The position numbers and the translations under genes are program-made. A stretch of 22,764 nt of DNA from DASPKW01 sp038244055 (GTDB lineage Bacteria > Planctomycetota > Phycisphaerae > Tepidisphaerales > Tepidisphaeraceae), in assembly GCA_038244055.1 (NCBI GenBank), contig JBBRTW010000055.1:1-22764 (forward strand). Reading direction: 5' to 3'. This document shows, piece by piece, positions 7,462-15,283 of the stretch. Numbering within the stretch: position 1 is the first letter of the stretch; every line of letters starts with the position of its first letter. Under the pieces are notes generated by a model. It was not told where the DNA came from. It did no database searches and saw only the letters and a program-made list of their open reading frames with translations.

Positions 7462-7533
7462 ATGTTAATTTGGGTAACTTCGACATAAATGGTATCGGAG
7501 GAGGCGGGTCAAACTCTTTACCCAAATTAACAT
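7462..7533. repeat. Perfect 16-bp inverted repeat, 40-nt spacer
   Basis: ATGTTAATTTGGGTAA (7462-7477) is matched exactly in reverse complement by 7518-7533. It is AT-richer than the surroundings and lies between the divergent starts at 7371 (-) and 7643 (+). It could be a transposon remnant or a regulator site. Confidence 0.85.
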
Positions 7534-7589
7534 TTTCGAGAAATTGGTCATGCCCCCTTCTTTCCAGTTTCCATCGATTGTTTCGATTA

Positions 7590-7617
7590 TTGCATTTGTT
7601 TCGTTTGTCGATAGAAT
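7590..7617 (+). promoter_or_regulatory. Sigma-70 promoter of the antitoxin-toxin operon
   Basis: TTGCAT (7590-7595), a 16-nt spacer, then TAGAAT (7612-7617). The predicted start is near 7624, leaving a leader of about 19 nt with GGAGG at 7633-7637 before GTG 7643. The flanking TCGATTGTTTCGATTATTG repeats could be an autoregulatory operator. Confidence 0.65.
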
Positions 7618-7642
7618 TAGGAGTAAAAGACTGGAGGTCGTT

Positions 7643-8080
7643 GTGGTTGTAATTAGAGATCCTGTGATGCCATCGGACAACGATATGAAGCTTGCACGCG
7701 CGTCGATGCGGCAGTTGGCAGCGCATGCCCATGAGGATTTGCGGGTTCAACTTGCTCAGTCCGAGTCACTGACTTTGCCGGCGGCGGCGGTGCGTCTGCT
7801 GGTTGATTTGTTGTCAGAGATGGCCGATGGCAACGCCGTTACGCTCATGCCCAGTCACGCGGAGTTGACCACACAGCAAGCTGCGGATTTCCTGAATGTT
7901 TCCCGGCCGTTTCTGATTAAGCAGTTGGAGGAGCAAAGCCTGCCGCATCGGAAAGTCGGCACCCACCGACGCATTTTGTTCAGCGATCTTCTCGCTTATA
8001 AACGGAAGATGGACGCATTACGTCTGAAAACGCTGGATGAATTGGCGAGGCAGGCGCAGGAACTGGGAATGGGGTATTGA
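7643..8080 (+). CDS. Excisionase-type HTH antitoxin of a PIN toxin pair
   Basis: A 145-residue protein from GTG 7643. An alpha-helical N-terminal part (about 15-65) is followed by an excisionase/MerR-like helix-turn-helix at about 75-120, with LTTQQAADFLNVSRPFL as the recognition segment and HRRILFSDLLAYK as the wing. Antitoxins of this design commonly precede PIN-domain toxins; they neutralise the RNase and repress their own operon. The start is set by GGAGG (7633-7637) 5 nt before the GTG; ATG 7667 is an alternative without an SD. The longer ORF from 7544 would cross the promoter. The toxin gene begins 19 nt after the stop. Base composition around the start is AT-rich compared with neighbours, consistent with an acquired module. 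Confidence 0.8.
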   Translation: MVVIRDPVMPSDNDMKLARASMRQLAAHAHEDLRVQLAQSESLTLPAAAVRLLVDLLSEMADGNAVTLMPSHAELTTQQAADFLNVSRPFLIKQLEEQSLPHRKVGTHRRILFSDLLAYKRKMDALRLKTLDELARQAQELGMGY

Positions 8081-8099
8081 AGTCGCAGTTCGTGCCGAA

Positions 8100-8669
8100 A
8101 TGACGACTCTCACTGCGATCTACGACGCCTGTGTGTTGTACCCAGCGCCTCTGCGCGATTTGCTGATGCATTTGGCGATGACAGGCTTGTTTCGTGCCCG
8201 CTGGACCAATCAGATTCACGATGAGTGGATGCGCAACGTCCTGGCCAATCGGCCGGATCTTACGCGACAGCAAATCGAACGAACGCGCGACTTGATGAAC
8301 GCCCACGTTATGGATTGCCTTGTCACCGGGTACGACGAACTCATTGATGGGCTGCACCTTCCAGACCCCGATGACCGGCATGTGCTTGCAGCGGCCATTC
8401 GGGCGAGCGCTGGCATCATCGTTACCTACAACCTCAGCGATTTCCCGGCAGCGGTTTTGGAGCCCTTGGGAATCAAGGCTCAGCATCCTGATGAGTTCAT
8501 AACGCACCTGATGGATCTCAGTTTTCCGGCCGTCTGCACCGCGAGTCGGCGTCATCGGGAAAGTCTGAAGAACCCGCCAAAAGGCGTGGATGAATACCTT
8601 GCCACCCTTGAAAGGCATCAGTTAGGGCAAACGGTGTCAAAGCTGAAGGAGTCCGCTCACCTTCTATAG
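8100..8669 (+). CDS. PIN-domain toxin (PIN_3-like ribonuclease)
   Basis: A 189-residue protein from ATG 8100. Acidic PIN-domain residues are visible as Asp9 (AIYDACVLYP), Glu42 (IHDEWMRN), Asp92 (PDPDDRHVLAAAI) and Asp114 (YNLSDFP), the four positions that bind the metal for RNA cleavage. The central domain fits PIN_3, and the roughly 50 C-terminal residues are a helical extension. It follows the HTH antitoxin by 19 nt with no strong SD, so it is probably translated by coupling from the same transcript. All four acidic residues are intact, so the toxin is likely active. The RNA target is unknown. The longer ORF from 8037 overlaps the antitoxin and is not used. Confidence 0.85.
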   Translation: MTTLTAIYDACVLYPAPLRDLLMHLAMTGLFRARWTNQIHDEWMRNVLANRPDLTRQQIERTRDLMNAHVMDCLVTGYDELIDGLHLPDPDDRHVLAAAIRASAGIIVTYNLSDFPAAVLEPLGIKAQHPDEFITHLMDLSFPAVCTASRRHRESLKNPPKGVDEYLATLERHQLGQTVSKLKESAHLL

Positions 8670-8947
8670 CCGGAACCGTCGGTACGACAGTGCGGCCCTC
8701 GCATGCTCCGTCACCGCATATGCCCGTCCAGAGCCTAAAATTTCAGTTACTTGCCAATTCGGACTGCGATGTCCCCCACCAGGCACTCATAACCGTGTCA
8801 TTAGTATTCCGTCGTTGCATTTTGATCTGAACGGGTCAAAATGGGTTGGCGCGGGAGGACGCGCAGGCTTGGGCTTTGTCGCATGGCGGCGGCTGGCCCG
8901 CGTTTGCGGGAGAAAGTGCGTCACGAAGCGGCGCTGATGGATGATGT

Positions 8948-10510
8948 ATGCCCGATTCGGTGGATAATCTGGAATTGGATCTAGGCCGATTGCAGTCGCG
9001 CGGGGAGCTCTCTCCGGCGGCGCAGGTTCGGCGACAATTGCGCGGCAAGCACGTTTGCCCCTATTGCGGCACTACGCGCGAATCGGATGTCGGCCCCTGC
9101 CAGCATTGCAGTTTGGAAGACTCGCCCACGACCCGCGCCGCCACGCGCGGCAAACTCGGACCGTGGTACGTCCTGCAATCGCGCAATCCATCGGCCCCGG
9201 GGATGAACTTCGCGACTTTGATGCTTCTGGTTCAAAAAGGGCGGGTCACGGCGCGCTCGGTGCTGCGCGGGCCGACAACGGGGCAATTCTGGAAACACGC
9301 GGCCAAGGTCAAGGGCGTCAGCCGGGAGTTCGGACTGTGCTGGAATTGCGGCGGCGATCTGTCGCGCTCGGCGCGGGCCTGCCCATCATGCAAGCGCATG
9401 CAGGAGCCGCCGCTGAATCCCGATCAACTTCTCGACCCCGGCGAGATCAGCAGCGAAGATTTAACCGAGCAGATGTGGGCGGCCGACGCCGCTTCATCGC
9501 AGGTGGGTTCGCCGACGACGGTGCGCGGCGGGACGGCTGGATCGCCTATCGAACGGCTGGTCAATAAAGGCGGACTTCGGCGCGAGGTCGCGGAGCGCGA
9601 GGCTGCGGGGCGCGAAGCCGTAGGGCGCGAGCGCGAAGAAATAGAGACGGATGATTTTGTTGGCAGCGAATCCGCCGGATTGGGCGGAGGCTCCAACGTC
9701 GCTGCGCCGGCGAACGGCGGAAACGGACACAAATCGGGCAACGGCAAGCGCAATGGCAACGGTCACGGAAATGGCAAAGGCGGCGGCAATGGAAATGGCA
9801 ATGGTCAGAAGAATCCCCCGGCTCGGCGTGCGCCGGAACCGGCCGCGGCGATCGATGACGGTTTAGCGGCGGGGATGGATTTCTCGATCGGCTTCGATTC
9901 GCAGGATGGTTTGGATGAGGACCTCGGCCCGCGGCGGCGTCCGCGCGGAGGGATGCTGGCGGATGCGACCGAGGAATTGCCTTCATCGACGCATCTGGAG
10001 ATGGCGGTCTTCCAGCGCGGGTACGATTCGCGCGGGGGCGGGAGCGCGATCGGAAAATTCTTCAAGGTGGTGTTTATCGCGCTGATCCTGGCGGGCGGGG
10101 GGCTGGGGGCGATGTGCTATTTCGATGAGGGGATTCGCGGCAAGTCCATCGGATATTGGGAGCAGGCCAAGGTCTGGGTGATATCGCTGACGAACAACAA
10201 GCATCCGAATCAGAACAGGGCGAGCGATTCGGGCAGCGCCGCCAATGCCGAAGATTCGGCCAAGGCGGCTGAGGTATCGGCAACCGTGAATGTTGTCGAT
10301 GATTCGCCGATCCCCGGCGAGAAACCCGCCCAGCGCGCGTTCCGCCATTTCGAGGCGGGCAATCTGGCCGAGCACAAAGGCGAATGGGCCAAAGCGCTGA
10401 AGGAATGGGACCTGGTCAAGAAATCGGGCGCGAAGGCTGAAGACCTGCCGCTGGGATTCGAGGCGCGCATCGCCAGCGCGAAGAAAAAGCTGGCGGAACA
10501 GGGCAGGTAG
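8948..10510 (+). CDS. Zinc-ribbon/GYF-like protein with one membrane span and TPR-like tail
   Basis: A 520-residue protein. Zinc ribbon 1 uses Cys37, Cys40, Cys51 and Cys54. A segment at about residues 70-125 (GPWYVLQ..., LVQKGRVTARSVLRGP) resembles a GYF_2-type domain. Zinc ribbon 2 uses Cys131, Cys134, Cys145 and Cys148. Then come an Arg/Glu hexad repeat (about 212-232), a Gly/Asn-rich low-complexity stretch (about 257-290), a membrane span at about 370-391, and a C-terminal helical TPR-like region (about 445-515). The ATG is the first after an in-frame TGA at 8942-8944. It stands alone between a toxin-antitoxin operon and an opposing gene. The domain set suggests a cytoplasmic sensing or adaptor part tethered to the membrane, with the TPR part outside. 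That role is inferred. Confidence 0.8.
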   Translation: MPDSVDNLELDLGRLQSRGELSPAAQVRRQLRGKHVCPYCGTTRESDVGPCQHCSLEDSPTTRAATRGKLGPWYVLQSRNPSAPGMNFATLMLLVQKGRVTARSVLRGPTTGQFWKHAAKVKGVSREFGLCWNCGGDLSRSARACPSCKRMQEPPLNPDQLLDPGEISSEDLTEQMWAADAASSQVGSPTTVRGGTAGSPIERLVNKGGLRREVAEREAAGREAVGREREEIETDDFVGSESAGLGGGSNVAAPANGGNGHKSGNGKRNGNGHGNGKGGGNGNGNGQKNPPARRAPEPAAAIDDGLAAGMDFSIGFDSQDGLDEDLGPRRRPRGGMLADATEELPSSTHLEMAVFQRGYDSRGGGSAIGKFFKVVFIALILAGGGLGAMCYFDEGIRGKSIGYWEQAKVWVISLTNNKHPNQNRASDSGSAANAEDSAKAAEVSATVNVVDDSPIPGEKPAQRAFRHFEAGNLAEHKGEWAKALKEWDLVKKSGAKAEDLPLGFEARIASAKKKLAEQGR

Positions 10511-10534
10511 ACTGGGAAGCAGGGGCGAATATGT

Positions 10535-10651
10535 GTCATCCTGAGGGAGCTTAAGGCGACCGAAGGATCTGGCTTCGACCATCGAGGCCACTTCGCTGTT
10601 TCGAACGTCCCCCAGACCACAGGCAAGATGCTTCGCTGCGCTCAGCATGAC
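10535..10651. repeat. GTCATCCTGAG-ended dispersed element, copy A
   Basis: A 117-bp element bounded by GTCATCCTGAG (10535-10545) and CTCAGCATGAC (10641-10651), an 11-bp terminal inverted repeat with one mismatch. It fills the gap between the convergent genes ending at 10510 and 10663. Confidence 0.8.
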
Positions 10652-10662
10652 CCGGTGCATGG

Positions 10663-11790
10663 CTAACGCTTCGAAGTTGCGGCTACTGTGATCGGACACC
10701 GCGCGATGTAATCTCGATGCCCCGGAATTTCGGCGCGGACTTCGATGAACCATCGATAGCGCGGATAGCCGCGCTCGATCTCGGATGTGGATGCCGGCTG
10801 ATCGATCGGCGGCTTGGCGGTCAGCTTCGCGGCGATCGGTTCTTTGGACGGCGCGCTCTCGAAGGCTTTGGTGGCGGACCAGTCTTCGTAAACCAGTCGG
10901 GTGGATTTCCGCTTCCTTTTCCCGTCGCCGGCGAGCGATGTCTCCTCGCAGAGCAGGCCGATCTTGTAAGATGTGATTGGCACGGGCAGGAGAAACATCT
11001 GCTCCGAGCGAATTCGGATATTGCGCCCCGGCGGGAAATCGATCGTGTCCACCCAGACGCGCGCATCGGCCAGATGGCGCGAGAGCCGCGCGTAGCGGAA
11101 CCACATCACCAGGGAAAATATTCCGACTGTAAAGTACGCCGGCAGGGTGATCAGCGCATCGATTCCCCAGGGGCGCGGGGCGTTGGTCAGGTAATGCGCC
11201 GTGACGCCGACGCCCACCATGTACCAGGCCATCCCGATCATCGCCCAAGGCTTTTTTCGGCCGACAACCGTCCCGATCGGGCGAAGCATCCGCCAGCCGG
11301 TTTTATCGAGTTGCGGCGGGAGCGCCCGGCGCGAGCCGCGATAGACGCCCGAGCCGATGAGCCCCAGCCCGACCGAGAGATATAGCATCGGCCCGAGGAT
11401 GTAATAGTATGGCGTGAACTCCATCTCGCGGATGAGGTAGGAGGCGGAGGGATCGGAGGGGACGAGCCATGCGGCGACGGTTTTGCCGGCCGGGTAATCG
11501 GCGCGAATCTTCTGGGCGGTTTCCAGATCGGTGACATCGCGTTTGGGGAAGACTCTTTCGCTCAGCCAGGGCTGGCCAGAGACGGTGAACTCGAAGGCCA
11601 CAAGGTGACGGTAAACGGTGGTGCGTTTGCCCTTCTCATACTTCGATACGACTTCTAAATTACTTGGGCGCATCACGGCCGGAACGGGCGAGGCCGACGC
11701 GACCAGGCGCTGTTGCTCAATGACGTCCTTAGCGCCCATCCCCATGAAGATGAGGGGGACGGCGGTGAAGATGGCGATGATCAGGCGCAT
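10663..11790 (-). CDS. DUF3592-like multi-span membrane protein
   Basis: A 375-residue protein from ATG 11790. It has an N-terminal hydrophobic segment (about 3-19), an extracytoplasmic beta-rich segment at about 30-125, and three more hydrophobic segments at about 128-150, 182-203 and 208-232. A long polar C-terminal region of about 140 residues follows. The pattern of a soluble part with Tyr/Arg motifs (RTTVYRHLVAFEFTVSG) between two membrane anchors fits DUF3592, a family of unknown function. I place the start at 11790, because the longer ORF from 11829 begins in an iterated GACAATTGACCATCGACC-type repeat and its peptide is repeat-derived. No SD is evident, so the start is uncertain. Monocistronic as far as can be seen. 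Confidence 0.7.
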   Translation of the reverse strand: MRLIIAIFTAVPLIFMGMGAKDVIEQQRLVASASPVPAVMRPSNLEVVSKYEKGKRTTVYRHLVAFEFTVSGQPWLSERVFPKRDVTDLETAQKIRADYPAGKTVAAWLVPSDPSASYLIREMEFTPYYYILGPMLYLSVGLGLIGSGVYRGSRRALPPQLDKTGWRMLRPIGTVVGRKKPWAMIGMAWYMVGVGVTAHYLTNAPRPWGIDALITLPAYFTVGIFSLVMWFRYARLSRHLADARVWVDTIDFPPGRNIRIRSEQMFLLPVPITSYKIGLLCEETSLAGDGKRKRKSTRLVYEDWSATKAFESAPSKEPIAAKLTAKPPIDQPASTSEIERGYPRYRWFIEVRAEIPGHRDYIARCPITVAATSKR

Positions 11791-11793
11791 GTG

Positions 11794-11831
11794 GTTGTCT
11801 ATTGTCCATGGTCGATGGTCAATTGTCATGG
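11794..11831. repeat. Iterated TCGATGGTCAATTGTC-type repeat
   Basis: Iterated TTGTC/CCATGG/TCGATGG words immediately upstream of the start at 11790. It is the second of the families of short iterated repeats seen between genes in this window. Confidence 0.65.
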
Positions 11832-11923
11832 CGCGGATTTCTTTGAACCATTCATCGGGTCATTCCGAGAGCGATTCAGGCGACCTCCCCGGATGTAACT
11901 CCGATTCGCGGCGAAAGCGATTC

Positions 11924-12032
11924 GTCATCCTGAGGTACTCCAAAGGATCCAGCCTCGAAACCATGGGCCGTCTCGCCTACACGAAAGAGCCTCGACCCAC
12001 CGGCCAGATCCTTCGGAGTACCTCAGGATGAC
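11924..12032. repeat. GTCATCCTGAG-ended dispersed element, copy B
   Basis: A 109-bp element whose 26-bp ends (11924-11949 and 12007-12032) are inverted with one mismatch, enclosing a 57-nt centre. It starts with the same GTCATCCTGAG as copy A. Confidence 0.85.
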
Positions 12033-12159
12033 GCAGTCGCCACATTCCGGCACCACACCCGACCTCCCTATGATTGCCTTATTTTTCTGGCTCATCTCCA
12101 AGCCGCCATGTTAAACTGCCGCGCCGATTCATTCTCCAACACCATTTGAAGGAACACCC

Positions 12160-12903
12160 ATGAATCACTCCGACACTCGTCCTCTGGCGGCATGGATCAT
12201 TGGCTTGTCGTTCGTGTCACTCATTCTGCCGGCGCGCCTTGCGCGGGCCGATGACAAACCCAAACCGGATGCGCCTGCGGCGGCCGTTGCCGTGCCCGCA
12301 GCCGCGCCCGAGCCGGCCGACCCGAACGAGCGGGCGGCGGAAAAACTGAAGAAACCGATCAAGGCGGCGTTCAAGGAAATCCCGCTGCAGGATGCCATTG
12401 GATTTGTCTCGGAGGTGACGGGTGTCGATATCATCGTCATCTGGCGGACGATCGAGACCACCGGCATCGATCGCAAAGCGCCCATCGATTTGAACCTCAA
12501 GAACCCCCTGCCGGCGGATGCGGTGCTTCGGTTGATCTTCCGCATGGTTGGCGGCGGCCTGGAATCGAATATCGAGGATGGGGTGATGATCGTCTCCGCG
12601 CCCGAGCCAAAACCGGCCGATGCGCCGGCCGCGCCCGTCGCCCAGGCGGCGGAGATGAAGACGGAGATCTATGAACTTGCGGAGATGATCCAAAAGGGCG
12701 ATGGGGCAGCGCCGGCCGAGAAACAGGCCGAGCAATTGCTGGAGCTCGTCCGCAAGCTGGTTGCCCCGACAAGCTGGGCCGAAAATGGCGGCGGCCCGGC
12801 CACGGCGGCGCTGCTGGGGACGAAACTGATTATCAAGAACACCGAGGAAGCGCAGACGGAAGTGGCGAAGCTGCTGTTGATGTTGAAGGATAAGAAGAAC
12901 TAA
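12160..12903 (+). CDS. Exported protein with secretin-N/STN-like domain
   Basis: A 247-residue protein. It has a signal peptide at about residues 1-30 with a probable cut after ARA, an Ala/Pro linker, then a domain at about 55-150 (FKEIPLQDAIGFVSEVTGVDIIV, then NPLPADAVLRLIFRMVGGGLE, then GVMIVSAPE) with the beta-alpha-beta layout of the short domain at the N-terminus of secretins and TonB receptors. No secretin pore domain follows, so this is a stand-alone module, a type common in planctomycete genomes. The C-terminal 100 residues are helical and end at a Lys-rich tail. AAGGA about 6 nt before the ATG supports the start. A hairpin at 12907-12982 follows the stop directly. Function unknown; a periplasmic location is likely. 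Confidence 0.75.
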   Translation: MNHSDTRPLAAWIIGLSFVSLILPARLARADDKPKPDAPAAAVAVPAAAPEPADPNERAAEKLKKPIKAAFKEIPLQDAIGFVSEVTGVDIIVIWRTIETTGIDRKAPIDLNLKNPLPADAVLRLIFRMVGGGLESNIEDGVMIVSAPEPKPADAPAAPVAQAAEMKTEIYELAEMIQKGDGAAPAEKQAEQLLELVRKLVAPTSWAENGGGPATAALLGTKLIIKNTEEAQTEVAKLLLMLKDKKN

Positions 12904-12906
12904 GGC

Positions 12907-12982
12907 ATTGCGGATTGTGGATTGCGGATTGCGGATTGAATGCTCTTCTTCAATCCGAAATCCACAATCCGAAATCCGCAAT
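12907..12982. repeat. Iterated ATTGCGGATT repeat forming a 34-bp hairpin
   Basis: The left arm 12907-12940 and right arm 12949-12982 pair with about five mismatches around an 8-nt loop. It begins 3 nt after the stop at 12903 and could act as its terminator. It belongs to the same family as the insert at 2376-2433. Confidence 0.85.
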
Positions 12983-12985
12983 CAG

Positions 12986-13014
12986 ATGACTCGCGCGGCC
13001 GCAATCCGTATAAT
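12986..13014 (+). promoter_or_regulatory. thiG promoter, leaderless
   Basis: ATGACT (12986-12991, four of six -35 positions), a 17-nt spacer, then TATAAT (13009-13014), 7 nt before ATG 13022. The predicted start is at or next to the A of ATG. No THI-box riboswitch fits in the space. Confidence 0.7.
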
Positions 13015-13021
13015 CATCCCC

Positions 13022-13840
13022 ATGGATGTTTTACGAATCGGATCGTTCGAAATTCGCAACCGCCTCTTCGTCGGAACCGGCAAGTATTCCACTTATGACG
13101 TGATGAAAGCCGCGCTGGCGGCCAGCGATTGCCAGGTGGTCACGGTGGCCGTGCGCCGCGAGCGGCTGGTGGATAAGGAGGGGCGCAGCCTGCTCGAATT
13201 TCTGGATCTCGATAAATACATCATCCTCCCCAACACGGCCGGGTGTTTCACGGCCGATGATGCGATCCGCGTGGCCATGCTGGGCCGGGAGCTTTTGGAA
13301 AAGCAGAAGAACAAGGGCGCGGGCTGGGTGAAACTGGAAGTGCTGGGGGATAAGAAGACGCTGCTCCCCGATCCCATCGGCACGCTCGAAGCGACGCGCG
13401 AACTGGTCAAGGAAGGGTTCACCGTCCTGGCCTATACCAGCGACGACCCGCGCTCGACCATCCGCATCAAGGAAGCCGGCGCGGCCAGTGTCATGCCGGC
13501 CGGCAGCCCCATCGGCAGCGGCCAGGGCATCGTCAATCCACTGAACATCTCGCTCTGCCTGGAACTGCTCAAAGAGGGCGATCCGAATTTCCCCGTCATC
13601 GTCGATGCGGGTGTGGGCACGGCTTCGGATGTGACGATCGCGATGGAGCTGGGCGCGGATGGCGTGCTGCTCAACACCGGGATCGCGCATGCGAAAGACC
13701 CCGTGAAGATGGCGGCCGCGATGAATCACGCCCTGCAGGCAGGGCTGCTTTCGTATCAATCGGGGCGAATTCCGAAGAAGCGCTATGCTACGGCATCGAG
13801 CCCGTTTGATGGGGTGATCAGTTACATTCCGGGGGAGTGA
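13022..13840 (+). CDS. thiG: Thiazole synthase ThiG
   Basis: A 272-residue protein, slightly longer than the usual 255 or so. It matches ThiG throughout: FEIRNRLFVGTGKYSTYDVM, ILPNTAGCFTADDAIR, GWVKLEVLGD with Lys104 as the Schiff-base lysine, VMPAGSPIGSGQGIVNP, VDAGVGTASDVTIAMELGADGVLLNT and IAHAKDPVKMA. ThiG is a cytoplasmic TIM barrel that joins deoxyxylulose 5-phosphate, dehydroglycine and ThiS-thiocarboxylate sulfur into the thiazole of thiamine. The ATG at 13022 matches the family N-terminus; the longer ORF from 12908 begins inside a repeat. thiS, thiF, thiH/thiO and thiC are not adjacent, so the sulfur carrier must be supplied from elsewhere. The promoter suggests leaderless translation. 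Confidence 0.95.
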   Translation: MDVLRIGSFEIRNRLFVGTGKYSTYDVMKAALAASDCQVVTVAVRRERLVDKEGRSLLEFLDLDKYIILPNTAGCFTADDAIRVAMLGRELLEKQKNKGAGWVKLEVLGDKKTLLPDPIGTLEATRELVKEGFTVLAYTSDDPRSTIRIKEAGAASVMPAGSPIGSGQGIVNPLNISLCLELLKEGDPNFPVIVDAGVGTASDVTIAMELGADGVLLNTGIAHAKDPVKMAAAMNHALQAGLLSYQSGRIPKKRYATASSPFDGVISYIPGE

Positions 13841-13946
13841 TCTGCTCGTAGCGTGAGCATCCTGCTCATGTCGGCGGGTCTAACCCGAATAATTCAGATG
13901 AACCACGAAAAACCCAGCGCGAGATCGCAACTGAAAGCGTCTTCCC

Positions 13947-14064
13947 CCCCCCCTTGGATTTATCGCATTGGGCCAACGGCATGAAATGGTGGGCATGAAA
14001 GACGCGGCCGCCCTCTGACCTTTATCGATGCCGGGTGGCCCAATGCGATAAATCCAAGGGGGGG
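13947..14064. repeat. Inner shell: perfect 29-bp inverted repeat, MITE-like
   Basis: The arms 13947-13975 and 14036-14064 are exact reverse complements, starting in seven C and ending in TTGGGCCA. After a short mismatch, CGGCAT (13977-13982) pairs with ATGCCG (14028-14033), so the whole 118 bp can fold into one long hairpin. No ORF is inside. I saw no obvious target-site duplication. Confidence 0.9.
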
Positions 14065-14091
14065 CGGGAACTCAATCATCGCAGCCGGAGG

Positions 14092-14116
14092 AATTCTTTG
14101 CGGCGCTCAAAGAATT
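14092..14116. repeat. 9-bp perfect hairpin
   Basis: AATTCTTTG (14092-14100) pairs with CAAAGAATT (14108-14116) around a 7-nt loop, within the gap between thiG and the metallopeptidase gene. Role unknown. Confidence 0.7.
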
Positions 14117-14333
14117 TGAAGGATAGTAATACGAAGGGCACGAAGAAGACCGGAGAAGAGTAGAAATGTAATTTGCGCAACGTGCGTTCACCGTGTACCG
14201 ACTTTTGGACTGTAAGTCCTTCGGTTCATTCCTCTTCGTGCATTTCGTGTTATTCGTGGTAAATAATCTGGGCTAAACTCAAATCGTCGGCGGTTGCAAA
14301 CACGGCCAACACGAGCAGGATGCTCGTGCTACG

Positions 14334-15194
14334 TTATGGGTCCGGCAGATTAAACGTATCCCCCTGCGAAATATCCCCCGATTGATATCCTTTCTTGAAC
14401 CACCCCATCCGCTGCCGGCTGGTGCCGTGCGTGAATGAATCGGGGACGACATATCCGCGAGCGCGCTTTTGCAGCGTATCATCGCCAATCGCATTGGCGG
14501 CGCGGAGGGCTTCTTCCAGATCGCCGGGTTCGAGGATTTTCTTCATCTTCTGCGCGTGGTTCGCCCAGACGCCCGCATAAAAGTCGGCCTGCAATTCCAG
14601 GCGCACGGAGAGCTTGTTGTACTCGGTCTCCGACATGCGCTGCCGCGCGGCGTCGACTTTGGCGGTGGTGCCGAGTTGCTTCTGCACATGATGCCCCACC
14701 TCGTGCGCGATCACATACGCCTGCGCGAAATCGCCGGGGGATTTGTAGCGATCCTGCAACTCCTTATAGAACGCCAGATCGATGTAGACCCGCTCATCCC
14801 CCGGACAGTAAAACGGCCCGGACGATGCGGAGGCGGACCCGCAGGCCGAGCGCACCTGCCCGGTGAACAGGACCAGCTTCGGATCGCGGTAGGTGAGCCC
14901 GCGCTGGCGGAAAAGCTCGCGCCAGACATCCTCGGTATCCGCCAGCACCACGCGGACGAAACGGGTGAGGTTGTCTTCGCTGGCCGAGTTGGGAACGCCG
15001 CCGGTTTGGGCTGCGGGCGAGCCGCCGCCGCCGCCTGGGCTCTGGAATCCCTGCGGCGGCTGGCCGGTGACGAACCAGACGATCACCCCGATGATGAGGG
15101 CGACCACGCCGCCGCCCATGGCCATCGGCCCGGAAACCGGCAGGCCGCGGCGGTCTTCGATATTATCCGATTCGCGATCGCCGTCGGTGCGCAT
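14334..15194 (-). CDS. YpfJ-type neutral zinc metallopeptidase
   Basis: A 286-residue protein. It has a charged N-terminus, one membrane span at about 28-43, a Gly/Pro linker with a GGGGG run (54-58), then the catalytic domain. It carries FYCPGDERVYIDLAFYKEL (about 128-146), VIAHEVGHHVQ with HExxH at 164-168, and LELQADFYAGVWA further on, the third-ligand region of the YpfJ/Zn_peptidase (PF04228) family. Members are predicted membrane-anchored zinc proteases with the active site outside the cytoplasm; the substrate is unknown. I chose ATG 15194 because AGGA lies 8-11 nt upstream. ATG 15203 would place the AGG right against the start. Confidence 0.9.
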   Translation of the reverse strand: MRTDGDRESDNIEDRRGLPVSGPMAMGGGVVALIIGVIVWFVTGQPPQGFQSPGGGGGSPAAQTGGVPNSASEDNLTRFVRVVLADTEDVWRELFRQRGLTYRDPKLVLFTGQVRSACGSASASSGPFYCPGDERVYIDLAFYKELQDRYKSPGDFAQAYVIAHEVGHHVQKQLGTTAKVDAARQRMSETEYNKLSVRLELQADFYAGVWANHAQKMKKILEPGDLEEALRAANAIGDDTLQKRARGYVVPDSFTHGTSRQRMGWFKKGYQSGDISQGDTFNLPDP

Positions 15195-15283
15195 GCCAAG
15201 CATCCTAATCAGAATGTGGAAATTGCGCAAGGCAGAAAACGTGAACTTCGACGTTCGAGGCGATCACTGCGTTTGAATGGGCC

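Larger units (their letters stand above)
13881..14275. repeat. Middle shell: imperfect inverted repeat
   Basis: 13881-13909 (TAACCCGAATAATTCAGATG then AACCACGAA) pairs imperfectly with 14253-14275 (TTCGTGGTAAATAATCTGGG then CTA). The AACCACGAA/TTCGTGGT words and nearby GGGCACGAAGAA are a further iterated-repeat family. Confidence 0.55.
13847..14333. repeat. Outer shell of nested inverted repeats, 24-bp arms
   Basis: 13847-13870 and 14310-14333 are inverted copies (CGTAGC..GAGCATCCTGCTC..TG) with three mismatches. The left arm starts 6 nt after the thiG stop and the right arm abuts the stop of the opposing gene. Each arm also holds its own small hairpin GAGCA/TGCTC. This gap of nearly 500 bp holds no gene I can support. 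Confidence 0.8.

Noticed and set aside
8670..8947. Possible RNA gene or promoter in the gap before the zinc-ribbon protein
   Set aside because: I found no tRNA-like fold, no strong hairpin and no paired -35/-10 boxes at acceptable spacing.
9983..11248. Minus-strand ORF of 421 codons spanning two genes
   Set aside because: It runs across the end of one real gene, a dispersed repeat and part of another real gene in a different frame, so it cannot be a single protein.
12908..13021. N-terminal extension of thiG
   Set aside because: It is coded by the intergenic hairpin repeat and the ThiG family begins at 13022.
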